DNA of 64,000 nucleotides from Silene conica. Lineage: Eukaryota; Streptophyta; Magnoliopsida; Caryophyllales; Caryophyllaceae. Positions 43,701 through 55,700 of this stretch are shown here, piece by piece. The notes beneath the pieces were generated by a model, which was given only the letters and a program-made list of their open reading frames with translations, ran no database searches and was not told the DNA's origin. The stretch is from contig CM055312.2 of the NCBI GenBank assembly GCA_029255685.2, positions 5,232,649 through 5,296,648 of the forward strand, given 5' to 3'. The stretch's first letter is position 1, and each line of letters opens with the position of its first letter. Made by a program: the position numbers and the translations under genes.

Positions 43701-46700
43701 AAAACTGGAAATCCGATCCGAATTTCAAACAGGAGCGAATATCCGGTTTTGCTCACCCCTAGTAATTAGTGCTCAATTGAAAGTATTTGGGTTTATAATG
43801 TCCACGTAGTCACTTTTCAATTTTTACGTGATTTTCGCAGAAACCGATGAGGTCCTTAGCGGTTTCAGTGAATATTGAGTTAAAATTGCACGCATCCAAT
43901 CTCGTAGCCTCTAGAGATGGAAAAATATAAGACAGAGGCAAAGCCGCCTAGAATCATAGCGGTCTTAGTGGAAATTAAAAAAAAAAACAGAAGCAAAGTT
44001 GTCTAGTTTCCCAGCGGCTTTGGTCTTTATATAAAAAAAATCGTGAATTTCTCTCATTCATCAATACCTCGCCAACCCGAAAATCCCCAATTCAAAAGCC
44101 AATAACCCTAATTTTCGACACTCCAACTTCTCCCTCAAATTGGTCTATATTTGGTTCTATTAATTGCTCTTCATCATCATAATTCATCCCATTTTCATCT
44201 AAGGGTATTAATTCATCCTTTATTCATCTATTAATTCATCCTTAATGTACTAATTTTGTTTGATTTAGTAGTTATCCCCAATTCGGTGGTTAGTTTACTA
44301 CTTGATTTTTAGCTTAGTTTATATTAGTTTTATTGTTGAAAGTAGTTGTTTTATTTAGTTTATTATTTACAATGGAGGGATCTAATTGGCAAGTGTCTTT
44401 GTCAACTAATAATGTTGACGAAATGTCCATAATAGATGCTAATATTTTTGGAGATGAGATTGAAAATGGGATTGAAAAGGAGGATGCAATGTTTGAGTTG
44501 AGCGAGAATGAGGATGATATGGTGGACTTTGTTTCTCAAGCATATACTAACACCCAATTTATTGAACTTGGAGCTTTAGATGTGGGTCTTGAAAATAATT
44601 GGTATAAATCATGTGTTGCTCCATTTAAGAATGGGGATGAATTTATGGTTTGACATAATTTTGGAAGCAATGAGAATTTGCGACAAGTTGTCACATCTTA
44701 CAACGTCGCTAGAAATCAAGTTTACAAAATTGTCAAATCAAGACCTCATACCGTGACCTATAAGTGTAATAAGCAACCCTTAGCTTGTAAATGGTATTTG
44801 AGAGCGAGTCAATAAAAATGTACACTCGAAACTTTTCACAATTGTGTCATACAAAGGCCCACGTGAAACTTCTTGTGTGGTTCGGAAACCTTCTCTTGAT
44901 CATCCAAATTTGTAGGGAGATCTCATAAGCAATCCTACTAAGCATCTTGTGAAAGAAGATTGTGTGTTAGTGATATTGATCACAGGTTCATTTAAGTGTA
45001 TTCGGGTTTTCGCGTCAAAATCGGTTTGAACTCGGAATCGATATAATGTGAGTCGGAGAGTACGGAGGGTACGCTCATATAATCGTAATTATCGAGTTCA
45101 TGGTTAAAATGGATAAGGGACACCTTAAAAGTGTTGTAGTATATTATGTATCCTATCGGGATTATATACTCGGGGCAATAATTACGACTCGGATCGGGGT
45201 GGTAGTTATGTTATGCGTAATACATAACATGTATAGAAGTTATTTTTTGGTAGTTATTATTACCAATGATTGGCTATGATTGGTTGGTAAAATAACCAAC
45301 ATACTTATCCTATACATAATACACTTATATATGAAAAATGTGAAACAAAAAAGAAAAACCTCCTGTTTTCGTAAACATAGAAAAGTTGCAGTAACTTTTC
45401 TCAAAAAAGTTTATGTTCTTTATTTTTCACAATTTTTAATAAGTGTATGTTTTTGTGTTTTGACAAAAACAAAGTAAAACAAAACTCTTATTGTTTATTT
45501 AGTTCTTAGTTTTTGCCTTAAAACTAAGGAATCGTCTTATCCTACAGAGATTTCGTGTAACCCGAAGGCTATAGGGTCGAAATACTCTAAGGAAAACGTG
45601 TTTAGTGTGATTCGATTGGGTATAATTTACCGTCTTATATTGTTTTCATTTCTGTTTTAGTGCCTTTGGTTGTATTATTTACTTAGTTTGTAATATTTGT
45701 AATACAAAAACTACAACATTGTGGGGGCTAAGGTTAGTTTGTTAAGGGCATCCATAACTAAGGAATTCAACTTCAAGATTTCTTATTGGAAGAATTGGAT
45801 GGCAAATCAAAGAGCCTTGGCGGATCTTTATGGAGATTGGGAGGAGTCTTATGCTTTTCTGGCCCATTATTTAGCTGTTTTAAAAGAGGTAAATCCAGGA
45901 ACCGCCGTCCATTTTGTCAATAAGCCCCTAATGATCTGAATATCCAACAATTTGATTTTGGTCATTTGATCCCTCGATCAAAGGTTTTCGTCATTGTAGG
46001 CCCATTATTACCATAGATGACACTCATCTTTCTGGCAAATATCGTGGGGTTATGTTCATTGCAATGGGAGTTGATGTGAATGACCAACTCTTTTCATTAG
46101 CGTTTGTCATTGTTGAGAAGGAGGACTATGAGAATTGGAGTTTCGTTTTAGCTTGCTATGTGACAAAGCGTGTAGGTCTTTGGGTCTTGTCTGACCGATA
46201 TAAGGGTATTTTAAATCAATGAGTGAAGTGGGGAGTGGGTGGAAAGAGCCTTACGTTTTTCATAGATATTGTATTCGTCATCATGCATCCAACATTATTA
46301 ACAAGATGTTCAAAGATATAAAGTTGAAATCCACTTTCTCTGAAACCGCTATGCAACACCAAATTTCTAAATTTGACTTAGGTATGATCCAAATTGGTGA
46401 GATCAATGCTCATGCTAAAGCTTTGTTAGAGAGTATCCCTTCAAGTAAGTGGTCTCTTGCTCACATGGTGGTAAGAGATATGGGTTAAAGGCAACAAATA
46501 TGGGTTCAAGGGCGTAAGATTTTGTTGATGGTGTGATATATAACTTTGGGACGGAGTATCTATACGTAGGCCTAATGAGCAAGATGTAGAAAGACTACTT
46601 CGTAAGGGGGAGGAACGCGGATTTCTGGGTATGATGGGACGCATTAATTGCATGCATTTGGGAGTGGAAAAATTGTCCAACGGCTTGGGTCGGACAAATT

Positions 46701-49700
46701 GCAGGAAGAAATAAGAAAACAACAAGCATACTTGAAGTCGTTGCTTCATATGATTTATGGATCTGACATGCATTCTTTGGAACATCAGGTTCTTACAATG
46801 ATATAAATGTTCTTCAAAGATCCCAAATTTTTGATGACATTTTAGAAGGTCGAACACCGCAGGTAAATTTTGTTGTGAATTGTTATCAATATAACATGGG
46901 ATATTATCTTACCGATGATATTTATCCTCCATGGGCCGCATTTGTGAAATCTATTAGTGCACCACAAATTCGTAAGCATAAATTATTTGCTACTTATCAA
47001 GAAAGTGTTAGAAAGACGTCGAACGTGCATTTGGAGTTCTATAAGCTCGATTTGCTTACATCAAACAACCTTATCTTAATTGGGATATAGGCTTAATGAG
47101 TAAAATTTTGAAAACTTGTATTATTCTACATAACATGATAGCGGAGGATGAACGCGATACATACCAAAATTATGGTGACACAGCCGAGTTTAACGATGAT
47201 CGTCCAATACAAGAGAGTGGAACCAACGTTGTTCCTTTCGAATATTTTCCTCAAGCGTCAAGTCTAATCAGTTATTTGCAAGAATTGGGTGCAGCTCCGA
47301 AATAGAGAAACTCGTGTTCAACTAAGAAATGATCTTATTGAGCACATTTGGCAAAAATTCAAGTAATTGTATTTTTTTATTACCGTTTAATGTTGTTTAT
47401 TTCTTTTTAAGTTAATGTTAATTTTTAAAATTACTATGTAATGGTTGTTTTAATACATCTTATTTAACATAATAATGTTTCTTATTTTTATTTTTTATCT
47501 AAAAACTTGATTTATATTAATCGTAAATACATTTATAACTATTATCAACATAAAATTATGATGTATGGATATAATAAAAATATATGATGTTAAAAAAAGA
47601 GGAACTAGGGCTTGATAAAATAACAAAATGAAGAACTAGGTCTGGCAAGTAGGTTAAAAAGTACGAAGTATATATTAGTATTTCAATGAAGGAATTAGGT
47701 CTAAGTAGGGCTGTAAAAACGACTGATAGAGGTAGTGCAAGTGTGAATGTGTATTTGGGGACAAGATAGAGTACGATGTTTAAACACTGGACCGATAAGG
47801 CGGTGAGGCAATGGAGTATGGTGTTTTACTAGAGGAAGGAGAATATTATGATTATTTAATTACTTGCCACAATATATTTTACCTAACAAACTAAGACGTA
47901 ACAAAATCCACAAGCTTATTATGTGAAGAGATGTTCAAAAATCAAAACAAGAGAAAATTTTGTTTTTGAAAAACACAAAACCTCATTGAAGACGGGGATA
48001 TCCGTTATTTCAGAGTGACGGATATCATTTTGTCTCACAAAATGCCCATTTAGAAGAGAGAGGGAAGCATATGAGGGGTGTTCTACCCGTCACAAGCAAA
48101 ATCAACTGGTTGAAAAAAAGTCATTAAGTTACTAGTCAATGTAAGATTACCTTTATCAATAAATGAGATGAAGGATGCGCGAACAAGATCCTGAATCTTG
48201 ACTTCCCCATTGTCACCCGGTACTAGTAATGATGATGAAAAAAGTTCCTTAGCCAATGTAGATGCTTGCCCCATGGCTTCAAAAAGACAGTTGCAACGTT
48301 GAAATAAATCCAACCCAACACCATACTTTAGCAAGTCGTCGATCGTTACAGCTGAATCAAGGGAAGATAAACAAGCAAGAAGTAAAAAAATTCTATTTTC
48401 TTCGGTATCAAGAAACTTGCAACTTGTTTCGAGAATTGTGTATAGCTCAAGATACTCAGTGCTAACTTGACTTGAGATAGAGTTTTCTAATATCTCTGCA
48501 AAATGACACCACATAGCCAGATTTTTACGCCTTAATGCACCCGCTGTTGTGACGATTGCAAGAGGTAATCCGCGACACTTGCGCAATAATTTATCAGCCA
48601 CAAGCTTAAATTCTCCACGCCTGACCATCTCGCCAGTTTGGTTCTGAAAAAGATTTATAGCTTCTCTTTCATTCAATAAACCTAGCTCAAATATATTATG
48701 CGCTGGGACATTCATGAGTCTATATATCATGCGCTCTCGAGTTGTAATCAAAAGTTTACAATATAAACCCTTACTACCTTCTTGAGGAATTCCCACCTCT
48801 TCTAACATAAGTGGCTTCCCTACGTTGTCAAGAATTATGAGTATTTTCTCCTTTTTCAGTTTATTATAAAGAATTCGGGCTCTTTGAGCTAAAGTGTGCA
48901 TATCATTTAATGTCAACCCAATTCCTCCCGCAATTTGTTTTTGAATCTCTTTAATATTGGTAGCCTTTGAAACTTCTACCAGTACTCTTTTATCAAATAA
49001 ATCTCTTCCACTTCTTTGGGCAATTTCCTTTGCCAACGTTGTTTTTCCTGTATTATTAACAATATCAGTTATAATTAAAATATAATATTTATACTTAGTA
49101 ACTAATTGCACTACCGTGCGCATTATTAATGGAATCAGTTATGAAAATATTAGGGTGTTGCTCATTCATATACATGATTTACTCATTCATACACATATTT
49201 CCCATTTTACACCTTACATTCAACACCGCATTCCGCCGTCCTTAACTGTCCGATGCCAATCGACAATTATCCAGCAAAGCGAACATTTGACGATTATCAT
49301 CACTCCATGTCATCGGAAATTAATGGCGGATATGACGATTCAAGGCCCCGGAAGTGCTCCAAGTTCAATTCCAATGGAGAATTGCGCCAATCAAATTCAA
49401 GATTACACCTTCAATTCTTTGTTAAAACGATGTCCGATTCTAAAACCCTAGTATTTCAGGCCAATTTGGGGGGATACTGTCGAGGAATTGCACTGGAGAA
49501 TTCAAATGATAACCGGAATTCCGGTTTCGGAGCAGAGGTTGATATACAAGGGGAAGCAGCTGCAATTTGAGCAAACAATGGCGGAATGCGGTATTGAAAA
49601 CGATGCCGGATTGCAGCTTGTAGGCCGAATACGGAGCACGGGGCATGCCAAGGCGTGGCGGGCATCCATAGTGGTGTGGTTTAGTTTTTTTTTTTGTGGG

Positions 49701-52700
49701 GAGAGAATTAGAGAGAAGAACTTTTCTGAGGCAGAGGGCATAGAATGGAAAAGTAATGAAAAAGAGTGTATGAATGAGTAAAACTCGTATATAAATGAGC
49801 AATTACGAAATATTATACTTTGAAAATATCTTTATTATATTAAAACAAGAACATTTTAATATTAAGAAAGTCACATCACTTACTTCTATTTTGTTTACAA
49901 CATCCGTTGAACATTGTTTGGCAACGACTTTCTTGCTACCAATAACTCCACTATCCCCCTACCAACACCGACGGATCTCGGAAAAGGGTGGACATGTGCC
50001 CTTCCCAAAGTTTTAGAAAATAATTATATACAAATTTAAATAAATATCAAATTATCTTTGTAGTTCAAACGGTAGAGTGATGTCTCCATATAAAGGAGAC
50101 GCGGGTTCAAATATTACTGGTATTAATTTGAATGGAAGACAAAATTTAAAAAAAAAAGAACTTAAAGAACAAAATTCAAAAAAAAAAGTTACGTTATGAA
50201 TTAAAGAAGAACTGTCAAAATACTGCATCTGCCTCTGTCTACCAATTTGCAGTTTGTGATTTAATAAATAAAAAGTCTTACTTGTAACGATTCTATCTGT
50301 CACAAACTAAACACGGATAATATCCCTCTCATAACAAGGCAAGTGAAAGGACGAGTGAGAGAAAATGGAGCATTTTATGAATCGTGTCACTTGCATTTTG
50401 AGAGAGGACAATATCCATCTTCAGCTTGTGACAAATAGTGTCCGTTTTCAACACGGGAGGAGGCAGGAATTTATTTTATGTAAGACAAATTTTTTTCTTG
50501 TTGCAGTCATACTTTATACTTATAACTTAAAAAGTGAGAATACAACATCGTGAGCTTAAAAGGGGGTCTAATTAATACACTTATATTAAAATACAGTACT
50601 TTCGCGTTGGTCAAACCCAAAACCCATCATTCTTAGGATATTTAAAACCGGAATGGAATCTTTTAACGTTTTTAGCTAGCATCCATTAAGTAGTATATAT
50701 GCAATATTTATTCAAATTAGCCTAATTTTTTTTTCAATTTTTTGAAGTTTTTGACAATCTACGGGTCTAAAATTCATGGAATAAAATAACGGTTGTTTGA
50801 GTAAAAGTTTAGTTGTTTGAGTAAATTCCTAAACAAGCAATAAAATAACGGTTGGACGTAGGTCTCGGAATAGAGACTGAACCAATTTTTAAAAACATCG
50901 TTTGTTTGTTAATTTACTTTGATACTCTTTATTCTCACTCGTTTTGTCTAAGTATCTTACTCTCTGTGGCACAGTTCATCATACTGTTGCACAAAATACT
51001 CATCTCCCTGTGAACTTACTCCTCATTAAGGCCATATTTGGTAGATTAATATTAGCAGAAACAGATTGTAACAGCAGATTTGACTAGTAGAATTTGTTGA
51101 CAGTTTTAACTAGCATATTCAATTAGCAGAATTTGTTAAAATTGTTTGGTAATTAGCAGATTATCTTAATCTTTTGTTAAATGACAAAAGTGGACATGAA
51201 TAAATTATTAAGTAATATTTGTCAAAATACATCACACAAAAAACTTTAATAACTAATGTCGATTTCTTCTACTAGCCATCAAACTAGAAGTAATGTTATC
51301 GCGGACATTTGATATTTATTTGGTTCCCTTACAACTATAACCAAAAAAATACCACATAAAATGGAAACTTAACGAAAATCATTTACTCTATAAGTTTTGA
51401 GTTAAAGAAAATCAAAGCATAAACAAACAAAAACAAACAATACACATTACGCATGGAATATGTTACTAAATACTTTTTAGAAAATTTGAAAAAACAAGTT
51501 AGAGAAATAAACGTACCTTTTGCAAAGATCGGAGAAAATGAGGAACAGTGGAACAAAAGTAAGGTTAATATATTTTTTAAGGATAAAAAGGTAATTTTTT
51601 TTTTGTTAATCTACTCTTTGAATATGTTGGGGGCAAAAGCGCATATTCTAAAATAGCATATTGAAACTCAATCTACTATTTTAATATGTTGTTTCCCAAA
51701 CAGTCCAAATAATATATTAATTGATCAAATATACTAATTGCCTCAAATATGCTAATTTTTGCAATATGTTGTTTACCAAACAGTTTCTAAGTCTCTCGAA
51801 CATTGCTCTATGTAAATTTTAAAAAGGGACACTTAATTCACTTTTTTCCCCCTTAGATGTTTATCGTTCTTAACTCTTCAAAATTCACTAAGAGGGAACG
51901 AAAAATTTGATCATAAATATTTTTTGAAGGTGTAAAATATTAAAAAAAAAATTATAAGGTTGTAAATTTTAAGAAGTTTGTTTTATAGAAGCCTAAACAA
52001 TTTTTAATTTTTAGTTCTATGACCCATTCCCCTTCTTAATTATTTACTCTCTAATCCCACTCACTCAAACCCACCTTCCTCACCATATCATCACCGCACA
52101 TCAATCACCAAACCACAGCGCTGCCACCACCAGCTACCCATCCAACTACTATCCTCACCAATCACTAGGGCTGTACAATGGGCTGGGCTGGGCCGGGACG
52201 GGACGGGCCAGAGACGGGTTGGGCTAAAGAAAGCCAGTCCTGGCACGGCCCTAAAATAATATAGGGTCGGGCTGGACTGGGCCGGGCCATGAAATGTCAG
52301 CGCTGGCCCAGCCCTGTAGGTTTGTTAGTTCTGTTTGTGTGCTGTATTTTCATTCGTTAATTGTGTTAGTTTTATTAGTGGGTTGGGCTGGACTGCATTT
52401 CACACAGGGCTGGGCTGACAAAATCCGGCCCTGGTCCTGACCCTATTCGCTACCGGACTGGGCTGACCCAACCCTAACCCAGTGTGGGCTAGAAAAATTG
52501 AACCACGTAACAGGGCTGGGCCGGACCGAACTGGCCCGCTACTTTGTCCAGCTCTACCAATCACACAATTAACGACTCTCTTTCTTGCTACCTAGTAGAG
52601 TAGTACCTACTACCTACCATGAATGGTAGAGCATACGAATAACCCGTATAATCGAGAGTTCGCACTACTAATTTGTTGGATACAAAGATTTCATGTGATC

Positions 52701-55700
52701 TTTACAATTTCCGGATCAATCAAACAACATAATTTATTTGACAATGATAATTTGGTAAGGGGAGTAATAGAGCGATACTGGGTGTTACCATGTTCGATAA
52801 CACCCTAATGAAAAATAGAAAAAATAAAAAATAGAAAGGTAAATTTCCGTATTTGCGCCAATTTAAAAAGGGTGGAACCGTGATTAAAACGAAATAATAA
52901 GGTGGTTGATCAAGGGGGGCCGACGGTGGTTGAGCGTCAACGCCACCGGTCAAAGGTGGATGTTTGACCGCTAGTCTACGGCGGGTCGAGATCATACGAC
53001 AATCAACCATCAAATGAAACATCAATCAAAAATGTTGTTCATGAAGCTTGAACACATGACCTCCTTATAGAGATACATTTGCTAATGTCACTATGCCACA
53101 TAAACCTTTTTAATAAATTTGTAGCTCTTTTGGTATATATACGTATGTTAAAACTTGAGTTAAAACAATATGTACCTATAATCATTTTTAAATGTACTTA
53201 TAATTTATAATCAATGTACTTTGTAAAATCAATATAATACTTAGTTACTAAAGTATATTTGATAAAAATTGAATAAAGATTTTGCATACTTATAATTTAC
53301 ATAATTATTATAAAATTTACATTTATTATAGGTGTCATATTATTTTGACAAAAAAAAAATGTATACACGTAAGATATATTTAATATTTATATCAAATGTA
53401 CATTATATTTCCATTGGAGATACATAATGTTTTCCTATATGATATGCCATGTATATTTCAATATTTGATTTAACAACTTTTTATTTTCTTCAATGTTTAA
53501 TTTATTTTGCTTTTAAACTTAAGTATTTTGTTAGATGTTAATTTTGTTTTAGGAGAATGAATATTCTTTTAATTTGGTGATTTTGAGAATACTACGCCTT
53601 GTTTTGTAAACCTTGAAGTTGATTTTGTGAACCTTGATAACGAGCATATCTTTTACTTATGAGATTTCTTTTTCTTATTTTGTGAGTTTCTTTAGAGTAT
53701 AAATAGTTATATTATATTTTGGAAACTATTAAAAGTAAGTTAATCAATTCAAATTTCCAAAAAATATAATATATTCCATAATTCATTAAATTTGTAATTT
53801 AATTAATAAAATAATTATTATTACTCTAAAATAATATAATCTAATATTTCAGATTTCACATATGGATTTTACTTTTTCACATACGGATTTTACTCTTTCA
53901 CATACACTTTTTTACAATTTTACCCTTGTCATTTTTTCTCATCCCTCTCCAAACTCAATCACCCACTCCTTCCCTCCCCATCCACCACAACCTACACTCC
54001 GTGCGGTCTAGTCTGTCGTCGGAGGCATATTGCAATTAACAAGTTGCCCTAAACAACTCATTGACATGCATGCTTCATGCTTCACTAGCCAAGTAGGGTT
54101 ATATGCTGAATTGATATTCTTCCATTGTTATTACAAGTACTATTTTGATCCTCCAATTAGGGGCACCTCTCTTACAAGTTTACAACACTTCCTACTCTAT
54201 TATTATGATGCTGGATGATTTGACAAACAAACTAGGGGAAAAGCTTAATGAAGACTGTTATAATGCCCTCCGACGATTATCAAATTTAATTTTATTAATT
54301 AAATAATTTCAAAAAACCCTAATTTAATCCTTAACAAACAAATAAAATTTAATTAATTACATGAACTAAGCAAATAATATTAATAACTGATTAATATGTA
54401 AATTAATTTATTGATTGGAGAATTATAATTTATTAATCGAGTCATTAGAGCAGAAAGTTAAATTAGATTTTAAGAAGAAATTGATATAAGAGATAAATTT
54501 ATTAGCTTTTAGATGAAAAGGGTATTTGATGGAAAGTAAATGAAAAAATGTACGTGAAAAAGTAAAGTTCGTATGTGAAAAATAAACTCCGTATTAACCT
54601 ACAAAGATATACATACATGACCCTTAAATCTGAAAAAAAGTAGCAGAAAATGAAGATTCAAGCATATACAAAATAAATTGTTAAACAGGAGATCAGAATA
54701 CAACTTACCGCAACCAGCCATGCCAAATACTCCAACAATGCTAACTTCATCTTGGTTTAAAGTATTCAATAACCGACGCAGAAGTGCTTCTCTAGATTCC
54801 AAGTCATCTGCGAACTCCCCGGGAATATTATCAACTCCACCGTCTTCTATTTTTTTAGTCACCGAACCCAAAGGATATTTACTAATGAGAGACTTGATAT
54901 CTTTCACCATAATTTCAGCTATTTCACTCATATCATGCTGATGACGGTAAACTTTCAAGTGAAGACCACGCCAACCACAATACCTATGCGGCTTAATACC
55001 ATTTGTTTCAAACGGGTCAGACGCAGAACTCTTGCTCAAAGCAGCCATAATTTGTAACCCTACTTCTGTACTACTATGATCAGCAGCCTCAGGCAGACCT
55101 TTCTTGAAGTTCTCGGCAGGCCTAAAGGACATCAAGCTCCTTATATCTCTACGCCATATCCCAACATTCTCTTTGGTGATACCTTTATTGAGTGTGGGTA
55201 ACAATTCCTCTTCATCATAATCATTATGCTCAATAATATTCTTCCGAATTACAGCCTCGGCTTTACTCAAAATCAAGGCTGTCTCATTGTAGCCTGTTGT
55301 GAGCGTTTTGAGATTTTCATCGTCCAACAATTTAACCACAGCAACACCCCCGTCATCGCTTTGTACTAATTTATAACACTCCTTAGCGATATCCGTCATT
55401 ACATCGCTGACAACCTCGACAACTTTCTTATAGTCAGCATCAGCATCCTCCTTACCATAAATTACTTTTCTGTCACCCTCTTCATCAGATGTTTCTCTGT
55501 CCCGCTCTTCATCATAAAATAAATCCCTGTCAGGCTCTTCATCAGTGCGAAATACTTCTCTGTCACCGGCCCTTCGATGACTGAGCTTCTTCTTTACCGC
55601 ATTGATCACAATGATGAAAAGCTCCCTATCTTCTTGCCATAATTTCTTTAAAGCAAGAGGTTCCATCACTCTCACCACAATTTCAGCGACCCCTTCTTCT

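Larger units (their letters stand above)
42683..48150 (-). other. CNL intron 2 (5468 bp), transposon-filled
   Basis: Donor GTAATC at 48150, acceptor TTGACAG at 42683. From the 5' side of the gene it contains a MITE remnant, a Harbinger transposase relic, a MULE relic split by a solo LTR, and a hAT MITE. All coding relics are antisense to the gene. 42683-43112 and 47370-47980 hold nothing recognisable. Confidence 0.75.
49048..54708 (-). other. CNL intron 1 (5661 bp), splits the P-loop
   Basis: Donor GCG|GTAAGT at 54708, acceptor TACAG|G at 49048. It contains a Pack-MULE-like element, SINE-like pieces, and Tourist, hAT and Mutator-like MITEs. The remaining stretches (50430-51029, 51788-52157, 53100-53860) are AT-rich with nothing recognised. 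Confidence 0.8.

Noticed and set aside
49048..49123. Upstream extension of CNL exon 2 (MRTVVQLVTKYKYYI)
   Set aside because: This is intron sequence before the TACAG acceptor; splicing completes the P-loop instead.
50056..50120. Functional tRNA gene
   Set aside because: No acceptor stem or anticodon arm can be formed; only promoter-like boxes remain.
52780..52806. Small hairpin gggtgttacc...ggtaacaccc-like
   Set aside because: Short inverted repeat without TSD or partner; could not be tied to an element or terminator.
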